A stretch of 64,000 nucleotides of DNA from Morinoia aosen. Its lineage: Eukaryota; Arthropoda; Malacostraca; Amphipoda; Talitridae. The notes below the pieces were generated by a model, which worked only from the letters and a program-made list of their open reading frames with translations, did no database searches and was not told the DNA's origin. Made by a program: the position numbers and the translations under genes. The DNA is taken from positions 12,790,246 to 12,854,245 of the forward strand of contig JASJYW010000026.1 of NCBI GenBank assembly GCA_030386875.1, written 5' to 3'. This document shows, piece after piece, positions 1-11,690 of the stretch. The first letter of the stretch is position 1, and every line of letters begins with the position of its first letter.

Positions 1-1664
1 ACAGAAAGTTAATTTGTGCACGTACTAACTAATCTAATGAGATCTTTGTTGCCATCATTAGTAATTGTTTCGTACATGAAATTATTGATGGACGTCTGAT
101 GAAAATCACACAACTTTAGTATTTTCAGATCTTGGAATGAACCATCCGTAAGAGCATCGTACTTCAATTTGCTTAGCTCTATAGTGCAACAGTGGTATTT
201 TCTTTTAATTCAGTTGATGTGCAATTTGTCATGGTACCTTTTCGAGGAGAGCTTGGAGATCGATATTACTGATTAAGCTCCGATAAAAACATGTTTATGA
301 TACATTATTTTTGTGACCATTCTTTTTATAAGAGAACTAGTTCCAGAGTGAAAATAACTAGAGAGATTACAAAATTTGGATGTGGCCGATTAATAAAATT
401 TACACAATAATTGATAAATTTGTTAGCTTGTTTTTGACGAATCCGATAAAAATTATTCAAACACATTTTTCGTTCCAATTAAATATTTTATTTTTCCAGT
501 GTATTTGAAAAGTACAATTTTAAACTCGTAACGCATTCATTGATAACGATTTGCAATTGCTTACCCTTTTTTTTGTTAGTCGCCAGTCGTGAAATGTATT
601 TAAAATACATTTATGTGTTATATTCGATAAGAGTTTTTATAAGCATAATTTTAAATCATTGGAAATGTTTTTAAAATCATTAGAAGCATTTTTGAGCAAA
701 CTAATTGATTTTCTCGCAAGACTACACATCACTCCAACACCACCCCATTCATCGCTTTTCAGAATAAAATAGACTAGATGGCGGCTAAAAAGACGAGTAC
801 GTTCCTTCACTCTCGAGAACCTTTACAAGTTTCATGCCGTCTAATACGTAACGCACAGCCACCGAAATAGAATAAGAATCAAAATAAACGGTCCCATTCG
901 TTTCAATGCTGATTTACACGGTCACAAAGGTGCCTTTCATTTCCAAAGAAACCTGTAGCTTCTTGGGCTTTCTTAATCGCGAGGTACCTCTGCAACGGTA
1001 AATTTGGTTGATTGAGCGAACATGCTTGTGTCGTTTAGAATTTAATTTTACCTCCCATGAGAGCTTGTCACAATGTTATGTATATATATAATTTGACTCA
1101 AATGAAAACGTGCAATAAACTTACAAATGTATGAGGCGTATTTTGTCCAAACTCACAAATTCTACATCAAATTCATGCTACGCTCAGTTAAATGCACCTC
1201 CTGCTCACTTTTACCTTTAATTTTGTGCTTAATTCGAACGTAACTAATATCTCAACACGAATTAAAGCTTACATGCACACGCATCAGCTTCGGTCAAAAC
1301 GTGGAAATGCTGCATAAAGTCACTGTCTGTTCAACCGAACTCAGATAACCCTCGAATTGACGTTGAATATTGTTGGGCGCGTAGCACGCGCTGAGTTGTG
1401 GTTTTGAGTTTTCCTAGGCTTCCAGCAGCAATCGAATCTCAACTGCAATTGGTTACCAAGAAAACCACTGTGTTTAATATGTTGACACACATGGAATAAA
1501 TCTGAAATAGTGTAGGATATTGTATATGGAAAAAAAATAGTCGAAAGGTTTCACCCTCAGCGATTGTATTTTAATGATGTTAGACATCCACTATGGATCA
1601 ACAAAGTATGCATTTGTGATAAGTGGCGCTCACTGTTGCGAAGCGCGAGTGCCAAAGTTAAGGT
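1..1664. other. Intergenic, no gene recognised
   Basis: AT-rich sequence with only short chance ORFs. I see no splice-linked coding exon, tRNA or rRNA. A short alternating TA run lies near 1079-1090 and a small GC palindrome (GCGCGTAGCACGCGC) near 1378-1392. Neither is interpretable alone. Confidence 0.6.
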
Positions 1665-1937
1665 ATTTACTTTTCTTTGTTGAACTGTATTTTTAAATTT
1701 ACGCACTATCATCTTTTCTCCGTTCACTTTTCTCCTTTTCTTCAGTGCCAAATGTTTTCTTCTCCAACTTTTGTAGTGTTGGAACTTTTTTCTGACATGC
1801 TGTTCCACTGCCCTGGGTGAACTGCGTTGGAAGACGCTCGTGGTACTACGCAAGGATGTCCAGTGTGGGAACACACCCTGTGTGTTGATTCCCCATGTAC
1901 GTGTCCAAAATGGATGGTTCCTTACTCTCACTTAGCG
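1665..1937 (+). repeat. Dispersed repeat family R1, copy 1
   Basis: This diverged copy of a short dispersed repeat recurs throughout the window, in the same orientation at about 6225, 11505, 11755, 12640, 19065, 19485, 25310 and 27365. Shared landmarks, in order, are a GTTCACT.TTT stretch, a pyrimidine run ending in CAG, a TTTCTTCTTCAACTT block, and a tail containing GATTCCCC.TGTAC.TGTC and TGGTTCCTT. An ORF of 124 codons runs antisense through it, but it follows the repeat and shows no protein-like conservation. No enzyme is encoded. A SINE or other short non-autonomous element is the likeliest identity. Confidence 0.6.
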
Positions 1938-4622
1938 TAAACAACTCTTATAGGAACGAAGATAGCTATGAATGAAATTCCATAACAGTTATAAGAATGT
2001 TGTGATACACTTAAAAGTCGATATACTATTAGAAAGTTGGTATAATATTTTGAAGATGTTGTTTCAATGCTGGATATACTAATCTTCTAAATTATTACTA
2101 AATGAATACACTATTAATAATACTGTGAGTTGCCCCATCTATATCTCCTGAATGTTCGAAAACTGTTTTGATATCGTTTTGAGTCATGTTGAAACCATGT
2201 CAGCTGTAATGTTGATTCAATGGATTGGTTATAAATTTACTGTAACTGCAAAAAAAAGCCTAAATTTTTGTCGATTGATAGAATTGTTTTTACGTTCTCG
2301 AGAGGGCAAGTGCCGTTTTCTTGCATTTTCTTATCAAGAACAACGCCGGAGTTCGAGACCGGCTGTGTAACCTCGGTGGGACTAAATAGCGTAGTCATTT
2401 CAATAAATATGTTAGGTGACGTGATCCCAGCTTGGAAAATTATTTCATATACCAGAAATTATTCGGGCTTAAAACTTGCGACAAGAATTTTTCAATTGAA
2501 ATTATTGCGCAAAACTTAACATCAATATTTTCTTTTATGCATTGCAATTTTAACCGGCGGTTGTATATTTCTGAAACTCCGAAGCTAAAAAAGCCTATTG
2601 GCATAGCTGTTTATTTTCCTTTCGAAGCCTTGTGAGCTGCAGACGTGTATTGAAAAAGGAGGTAAGTTCAGATCTATGTGTACTACTCAGATACATTGAC
2701 TGAGGATATTTCCACGTAAACCATCTGTTGTCTGGTGTAATGTTAACATTATTCCTGATCAGTATACTATTCGATTAAACACGAGTGGTTCACTTAATTG
2801 AAAATCAGAGTAGAGTTCCATCAACTTGACGACGTATTTGATATTGTTAGGCAGGTACGGCTTCCTGAATATGTCATCGATTTTTTGGCGTGTAATTCAA
2901 CAGCGGAGTCGCTTTGAAAAGTCTTCTGGTGCAAGGTTTAACACAAACGGTAAAACTTCAGTTTGTTCACACAAGTAGTATGATTCTGACTTCGTTGCTG
3001 TGTTAAGAGAAGGAATACACAAGAAGCTGTTTGAAACAGCATTTCTGATTCAATACTAATTCCTTCAGAATTAGATAATATGGGTCGATATTAATATCTT
3101 GAGCAAACATCTCATAAAGCTGACAAATTTGACTTTACCCGCCAGTTAAAGGTAAAAAAACTTTTCCCCAGCGTCGAAATAGCTCGTATACTTCTTACAT
3201 AAGTTTACATTAAATTTTTAGTCGTCGCAACGGTAAACTTTTTGTTAATTTTCAGTTATCGTATCGGCGAAATTTATATAATTTTTGTGTTTCGCAACCG
3301 CGAACTTCTTTTTAATTTTTTGGAGTCACAAAGGACAACTTTGTAAATTTTCAAGCGTCGCAACGGTGAACATTACGACTTAACACATGGGAGATGTGTA
3401 CTGTTATTAGTTTAAAATCCTTTTAAAAATCGTTATATAGAAAAAAGCTCTGTGTTCGCAGTCAGGACTTCAGGTAAGGAACGCATATAAATATAAATAA
3501 TGCAATTGAAGGACTAAATGAAGTAACACTGTCGTCAAGAACACCGCCGATATAGTGCCGCAAAACAGAAACCGCAGGAGAAACTTAGTCAAGGCGATTA
3601 GGGGCTACTGCGAATGATATCACACTATGAGTTACAAATCAAAAGGCTACACCCAAATTTTGTAATAACCATACATGTAATTCATTCACCAAATAACATG
3701 AATCTAAATCTAGACCATATCTGCTCTCTAGCCGCGCTCTAGTTTCCCAGGATTCTTCAATGCTGTAGATATCATGGCTAAAAAAGTAGCTGCGCTGGCT
3801 GCCCGTTCACCGTGCAACGCATTGAGAGCCCCGAGCTGGCACCTATTGCAAGATTTTTGTCAACTTTTAACCTAACCACTTATTGTACGTAATACTGCTT
3901 TTACTGCGGTTCAGCATGAAATGGTAACACTGAAATAAATGATTTAATTGTTTTTAATCGCTAAATCATTTATGAAAATCTAAACTATTGTAAGTAGTTA
4001 TTATATTACTTCATTCCAGATTATGTGATGAAAATTTGTGGTAACCCTGTCGCGACATCAGAACGAATCTCTCAGAAGCGCGAAAGCTTGGGATAGGTGG
4101 GTGTGTTCACGGAGCGTTGAAATCAAACGAGGCTGCATTAACCGGACACAGCACGTTAAACATGTTTATGAGTACTATTACGAGACACTTATCGTCATCA
4201 TTAATGCGAACAAAATATTCCTCTACGATATTCGTGACGTGTGGAACGCTTTATCAAGCTACATTCATTCAAGTTAAATGTTTAAATTTCTTTAAAATTT
4301 TTTTACCGGTGTCCACCAATCACAGAGATCCTAATATGCTACGCTCTGAGCAACGCTGCAGTGCAGACTCTTCAGACTCTTCTTCCGGCTTTAGTTGAAG
4401 TTGTGTCGTGCAAAGCTGAGGAGGAGGCATGTGTTGCTTTTAGAAAATGTCGATAATCTGGTGATATATTCAGAATATTTAAATAATTTATATATCACAA
4501 GTGATACAGAGATTGATCGTTTCTTAAGTCTAGTACAATGGTTATATATATGAATATAGCTACCTGTGGGCCTGAATAAGTTCAGCGACTTTTGGGGCAT
4601 CCTACCATCAAGGTTATTCTAG
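1938..4622. other. Intergenic, no gene recognised
   Basis: AT-rich non-coding sequence. Overlapping short ORFs near 2152-2635 and 4038-4398 occur in different frames, have ordinary AT-rich composition and show no recognisable motif. The only structure seen is the degenerate tandem repeat at about 3140-3380, listed separately. Confidence 0.55.
3140..3380. repeat. Degenerate ~65-bp tandem repeat
   Basis: The phrase CGTCGCAACGGTAAAC occurs near 3223. Close variants follow near 3291 (TTCGCAACCGCGAAC) and near 3355 (CGTCGCAACGGTGAAC), each followed or preceded by T-rich sequence containing TTAATTTT. The spacing is about 65 bp. At least three units are recognisable, with a weaker one just upstream. 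No function can be assigned. Confidence 0.5.
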
Positions 4623-4804
4623 GATGTACACTAATGTTTAACCTAATTTACTTAATTAGCCTGGCAACGCATAAGACTAATCAATGAAGTAGTTGACTCG
4701 ATATTCGATGCTTATAGGGTGTATAATAATGTTTAACTTAATTTTCTTAACTTAGTTACGCATTAGACTGATCAACGAAGTATTTAACTCGATATTCGAT
4801 GCTT
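4623..4804. repeat. Two-copy tandem duplication, ~90-bp unit
   Basis: Positions 4623-4714 and 4719-4804 are diverged direct copies. Both contain TAATGTTTAACxTAATTT, a CGCATxAGACTxATCAA segment, and the shared end CTCGATATTCGATGCTT. The copies differ by several substitutions and short indels, so the duplication is not recent. It lies about 320 bp upstream of the proposed start codon of the multi-exon gene. Confidence 0.75.
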
Positions 4805-5123
4805 CATTTTACAAAATAGCTATACAAAACAAGATGTTAACAGCATATTCTATAAACAACTTAAGAGCAGACTGAAGATCAGTGATATTACCATGACAAC
4901 TACATTATCATATCAGGACCAGTCATGTAGCGTCATGTAGGAGACAAGATTTGACTTGGTTATCTTACACGACTAGTATAATGATAGGAATTGAGATTTA
5001 AGATTTATTTTGAATACTTTGTAAGAGTCGGACGCGGAACCGTATTTTACGTTCGGAAACCTGTGTCTGAATTTCTTTGTTGTAATAAATAACACAATAT
5101 TGTGAAATCTTCAACAGAAAGAA

Positions 5124-5202
5124 ATGTATTCAAGAGGTCAGGTTTTAGTTAATCTTGCGAAGGCAAAGCTGTGCAATGATCAACAAATTTCCGGCAATGA
5201 AG
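5124..5202 (+). CDS. Coding exon 1 (start codon)
   Basis: It runs from ATG at 5124 to a strong donor, AAG|gtaagt, and encodes MYSRGQVLVNLAKAKLCNDQ and six further residues, leaving phase 1. An alternative reading uses the ttttag at 5143-5148 as an acceptor. I prefer the start-codon reading because the ATG is in frame with the following exons and has a good context (AGAAATG). The 5' UTR extends upstream for an unknown distance, and I see no convincing TATA box immediately before it. Confidence 0.6.
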
Positions 5203-8200
5203 GTAAGTTCTAACCTGGCATTCTCTGATTATTTTTCAATGTGCATTGTAATGACTTTGTGTACGATTCAAAAACATGATCTTATCAAGTATACCGTTCA
5301 TGGTGTTCTGAGCATGTTAAATTGCATATTTTTCTGTTAACTGTGTAGATTTCCCTATGTAGATTTGCCTAAACATTTGTCTTTTTTGCTCATTTGCTCA
5401 TTAACTACTGTTCTCCGTGCCAGAACCATCCGTTAATAGCATACAACAGTAGCTTGTAATCTGTGAATGTTTATGCGTATCCATGAAATTATTGTATTGA
5501 ACATACTATACATTAAATTAATAACCACATGGTGTTTAAGCAATTAAGCGAATTTTATATCAGCGAGTATTGGATGTTTTCCAGTTAAGCCCCGCCACTA
5601 ATGCAACACTTAAGTTCAACCACTTGTAACTTTCGAAATAGTGCAACTATCGACTTCAAATTACTTCCAAACGAAATATTAAAACAGTCTATCGTTTCAG
5701 AGTATTCAGCATTACTGAAAGCAACTGCGAGCTTGTGTTCGTATACTGTAATATGCAACACCCCGCCGAATTCGGCATCCACGATACGGACTCGAGTATA
5801 TAAGGCTCTGGATCTCTCTACTTTTTGAAAGTGATTTATTTTAGTGCAATTGGACAGCGTAAATGAGTGTATTAATTTAAAGGTTAACTGAAACCAAGAC
5901 ACGAAATATATACACGATGGTTTCTCTTAGCAGTAGATTATCAAAGGCATTTCTCACAGAGGTGCAATAAGCAGCGTTCCACAGTTCCTATTGCACAATC
6001 GTTTTGTGTTAGCAATTGAGGCTTAATATTTTCGAATATTCCAGTTGTGAATGTATGTTGATGAGTTAGAAAAAAAACACTTCCACTTAGGTCACAGACG
6101 ACTTTTGCTACCTATTCACATGAATAAGTTCCTCAATGGACATATTATTTTTTTAATGGCTCAATTTTTACTGTTGATCACTTTCTAATTAGTTTGAAAT
6201 TAAGAACCATATTTTTTTGGTTCGCTGGTATCCTTTTCTCCAGCACCTATTCCTTTCCTTCATGAACTTTTATCTTGTTTGAACTTGCTTCCATGCGGAT
6301 TGCGTTCTGAGTGGCAACACGTGTTCCCACACAAAGATGACCTGTCTGGAACACACACTATACATAGTTTCCCCGTGTACATGTCTGTACCCGACGGTCC
6401 CTTAGCTATTTCTCTTGATATCACCGTGGTAGTGACTAGGGGTGCATCTGTTCATGTTGTCAAGTTGTGCTTGACACCATTCTCTCTAACGGTATACAAC
6501 AACAAGAAGTTTTAAAGCCAGGTAGAAACTGCCTGCCCTAATTCTTTTTTCATGTTTAAGAGTAAAATTTAAAAACAAATTGACGGACTCGCAATGGGAT
6601 GATTCCTGATTGTTTTTTATTTTACTTTAAAAATACCTATCTAGGAAATTGTCCTATGAATTTAAACCTGTATTTTATCGTAGGTACTTGGATGGCACGT
6701 TGCTTTTATTTCACTCACAAGACCAGGCCACTCAATTCTTACAAAACGTTAATGAGGTCCACTCGAATATTACATTTGTATGGAATGTCACCAGGATGGC
6801 AAATTGCTTTACTTGATGTGCTTGTAAAAAAATCTAACTAGAAATTTATTACTTCTACTTATCGGAAACCAACTTTTACCAACCTAGAAACCCACTATTT
6901 TAGCTGCATTTACAGTGGATATAAGAATTCTTGTATAACTACGTTTCTGCACTGATTATTCTACTTATCTAGCTCATTTAAAACATTTCACGAAGTTCGT
7001 TATCTTCGCAGGTTCTTTTACGTAAATATGCTCTAAAAATTTTCTATAGACGGCATTGGTAAAACATTTTCGAACGAGCATTTTTGTCCTGTGATCTTGT
7101 CAGCGTTCAAGCAAAGGTTCGTTGTCCCATTCATGGGATACGATAAACAATAAAGTGAAGTGGAAGATTTAAGTTAGTGCTGGTGTATTAATTTTACCTC
7201 ATTTCATGTGCAGGTTTACTATGGGAACAGTTTTAAAATTGGTTCATTTTTTAATGCGAAAGATCGTTTTGGGGAAGATAACGATATTTGCCTCGTGTAT
7301 TCTTATGTTTGTCGTTGCTGCCAGCAGTCATATGTTGGAAGAACTGTGCTTTAGCAATTTATTCGTCGCAGCCAGGCATTCGGGTGTCTCACGCAAAACT
7401 GGTCGTCTCCTCTTCTCAATCTGCAATTAGAGTTCATTGTAATAGTTTTTATCACTCATTTAAATTTGTTACTTCAATCTACAAAATCGGCAGTTAAGAG
7501 TTCACTGTGATAGTTTTATTCATACATTTAAATTTTTGCAATTTTAATACAATCTGTACAACCCCAAAACTGCAAGATCTCCGTATTTTGTAATAATTGT
7601 TCATTTTCAGAAACATGAAACTTCTCTTTCTTATTATTGTTTATTCATTCTACCGTTTCTGCTCTGAAGATGATGAAACTGTAATGTTTCGAAGCGTTTG
7701 CAATAAAATACGTTCATCATTACGTTGGAGCTCATTTTCATATAAAGAGTAAGATTTCATCAAAGTTGTCCTACAAGTACTATCTAATGTTCAAAAAACT
7801 TACCTAATTGCAAGCCAACAACTAATAAAAACAACTTTGGTGTGGAGATCCGACACAGTAACTCGTTAACCGTCTTCAAATTGATTGATCGTCTATTTTC
7901 GTTATTCTTCGCTTGGGTTTCAGAAAGATTCGGTTCAAGACTGTATAACTCGTGTAAGAATAGAAAAGGAACAAGCGAAATGTAGGTGCAATGAACGAAC
8001 GTTTTTGCAACAACAGCAGCAGCGTCAGCTTCACGCGTGTCGGCCATCTGCGCCGGCAAGACACCTGACCTAAAACTATTAGTCAGGATATCACGCAGTT
8101 TTGCCACGAACACAGAACAAATATAGTTTCTTGGATTAATATAAGAAAAAGTCGAATTCCGCATTATTTCCCGCGAGACGGTGTTCTTATTAAGGACAGA

Positions 8201-11200
8201 GTAATACCATGTATTTTAACAAAATTAGGTTACTTATAAAGCATCCCGCTGTGATGAGAATATCACAGACGAGTGTTCTTCGGTACTTCAATTCGTTCAG
8301 ACCTAACGTACTCTATGGCTAGAAACTGCGTGAAAGGATTGTACACCACGTACATAACCCGTTCAGAAAAAGGTTGTTAATTCATGATGCTATAAATGAA
8401 AATCGATTTAAATGAACTGATGATATGCAACATCTCAAGTCCTAATCACTTCGACCACTGATAGATAGCAGTCGCAATGTCTTCATTGCCTCCTAAATTT
8501 TCTCTATGTCAATCACATGAACGATCAGAGGATATTGTGTAAAAAATATTAGAAATTGTGGTTTCATTTCAATTCTTCATCTTAACATTATTTTTATTAT
8601 AAATGACGTGCAACTTTTCAAAAATGTTAATGTCAGAAACATCATCTTTTTTTCGTAATCCTGGTAAACACAAGACATTTCTTCGGGTTCATACTCGTGA
8701 GGCTCTTGAGCATTCATCACGCACTTACAGTGTTTCAAAAAGAAATAGACACATTCTTTGGCTCTTATCATATAAGAGCCCCACTTTGGTCGACATTGGA
8801 ATGAAAATTTTGAGCTATGGTCTGTCAAGGATCATCTTTTAAGTTTACCACTGACTTATTTTTTCAGCGGAGATCACTTTTCTTTCCAACTCTCATCTTG
8901 GTTCACGAGATTTCTTCTTGACATTATATTTGTGTGCGCAACGTACATGGATCTTCTTGAGCATTTTCGTTTTCTATAAGTCCATACTTAATTATAAAAA
9001 CTATTTTTTAAGGAAATACCTTTTCTTTGTTCTTCAGGAAGCCAAAACTACCTAATAAACCAATAATTTCTTGTGAAGGTTATGCAGTTATTGTGTTGGT
9101 TGGTGCTTTTATGTTTCTTAAAACACGCTCATTGCATATTTTACATTGTTAAAGCTACCACGGGTTCAAAAATGATGTACAGATACGATTAAGTGGTGTT
9201 CAATTGGAAGGGTTGAAAAATTTGAGGAAAATTAATATTGTAGTGCCAGCAATCTGAGATACGACGGAACTGAGATACGCAATTTCGGTTGTGGACGAAA
9301 AGGAAGAAAATGTATACATATTAGCAACAAAAACTTTAGTGGTACACGTTTTTCATTGATCATATTTGAATAATTTTGACTGTCCACTGTGTTGGGGTTA
9401 GATTTTTTTGGGATATTTGAAGATAATTTATCAAAAATCTCAAACGACTCTGCACAGGCGAATTAGTATTTATTTCCGTTGCCATGACAAACTCCTAGAC
9501 GTCATTTTGCACAGAGCAATTCAGTTCTACAGACGTAATTTTACTTTCGATACTGTTTTAAGATTTAATTATACTTCTGGAAAGTTTATTTTATGCCCTG
9601 AAATAAGAGCAGGTTAGTAGATCCGTCAATTGTGTTACAATTTTCGTTCATATTAGCCGTGTCTTAGAATTTCTCTCATGTTCGATTTACATTTTGTGCG
9701 GTGAACTTCACTGCTGAGTTATAGTTTAATGCGCGGGATTCCTGTATTGGAACACTCATGAGACATAAGTTCCCCGCGTTAACAACTTCATTAGGGATCT
9801 GCAGAAGCTTCGTCGATTTTGTCTACGACTAGTACGAGTTTTTCGAGACACGTCTTCATACCCCCAAGTTTCTGTTTACTGAATGACTGAGAGTTGAGTT
9901 TATTTTTAAGTATTGTACTTTAGGCATAAAAATATCATCTATTAGTCAAGTAGACGTCATTTCAAGCTGAATAATTTGCTAGTTATAAAGTAATGAGTCA
10001 AACCCCAGAATTTGCTGCTTCCACCAGTGACTGAATGATCAAAGACAATCTTTTAAATAAAGATATCCTACTAGAAACTTGATATTTGTTTTATTATAAA
10101 TGAAAGTGCAGATGTCGTTTTCATCTAAAAAAATATCGATTCCTAGTACACATGTAAAAAATCTAAGATGACCATTCGATAAGAAAATAGATTACCTATC
10201 CCCGCTTCAATTTAATAGCCATAAAGTACATCAAAATTAATGCTGGATACAGCCTCAAATTTCGTGAAATTCTTTCAAATGTGATGATCGTTTCTTTTGT
10301 CCTGTATTGGTGTGATCTTTTCTTTAAATCATTGTTAATGTACTTTTTATCTCAGTTTCTATGGGCAAGATGATTTTACACAGCGATAGCTAAGGGGTGA
10401 TTCATACTATGGACGCGTGAACGATTTTTTTTTAATTTACGTATTCAAGGTCTATTTCAATTTACATATTCTCATTAACATATAATTCTGCGTTAACGTT
10501 CAATTCTCAGTAATCCTACGTTAATATTGTTACGTCAAAATTGAAGAACTGTTATAACAAGGGATCTATCGCATAGCTGTTTTTATCTAGTAGTCAAATA
10601 ATTTTTTTCGCTGGGAAGACATGCGATAAAAAGTAACATGGTTTCATCAAGTAAAACAATAAAATGACCTGGCACTCCATGGAGTGGATGCCTGCATTCT
10701 AATACCTTTACATTTTTGAATGAGCATATTACTGACATTCTATTTTCCATGGAGTAATATACAGACAAAAAACGTAAATGCAAATTCAAGCCACTGCGTT
10801 ATTTAGGTTTGAATGCGATGTTTCATACCAATCAATTATGTGCTTTTCACATTTTTCCTGAGTCACCGTTAAAATATAATTAACGGAATCCAAACATCGC
10901 ATGACGGAAATACTTTTCGAGCCATTTCTGTGGATTTTGAAAATTTATGAAGTATAAGGGTGCAAAACCTACAGCTTCGTTTTGCTGACTTGCGCTTTGG
11001 CAATATCTTGTTTCGGCTCATCATTAATGTCCGTACTAAATTGTCCATTCTCTTAAAGTGGCTGGAATACCTTATAGATTGCAAGCTACTTTAATAACCC
11101 CTTACGAATCAAGTTCTTGAATCATTATTTAGTAATTAAATAACACTGATGATTTTTCTATCGAAAATGGTTTGTTCAGGTACAGTTGCTGTGAAACGAA

Positions 11201-11617
11201 TATTAAATTTTAGTTGATTATATTTAATGCAAACGTCTGATTGGCCAATCGCTGTTGTTCAAGCAAAGTTGCTGATAATTTGTACAGAAATTTGCTGTGT
11301 TTTAATGTTTATGGTTTCGGCATTAACACACATTCATGCGTCGGTTTCTTTCTGCAGCCGGTGTTTGCGAGACATGTATGTAATTCAATAATTTATTTCT
11401 ATTGCACTCATTGCCTTCATGATGAATCGACAGAACTTACATTACAGGCAACAAAAATTATTATAGCTGTTAAGAAACTGTAATATATGATGAGTCACAG
11501 GATATTTGCATAGATTTCCCGTGTACATGTCTATACTCGATGGTCCCTTCACTATTCCTCTCCTGATAACGCCGTGGAAGTGACAAAGGAGGTTTAAACT
11601 AACGTAAATAATAATAA

Positions 11618-11690
<73 letters not shown>

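Noticed and set aside
1557-1931. 124-codon antisense ORF rich in Arg and Lys
   Set aside because: It lies antisense across a copy of the dispersed R1 repeat, and I recognise no domain or supporting splice or start context.
5585-5902. ORFs of 105 (minus) and 75 (plus) codons overlapping in the GC-richer patch of intron 1
   Set aside because: Both strands are open over the same DNA because of its base composition. No motif is seen, and the TATA-like word there is reported only as a weak promoter candidate.
7784-8164. 126-codon antisense ORF containing MADTREADAAAVV
   Set aside because: The N-terminal stretch looks protein-like, but there is no donor site after it, no recognisable domain, and the downstream part is AT-rich random-like sequence.
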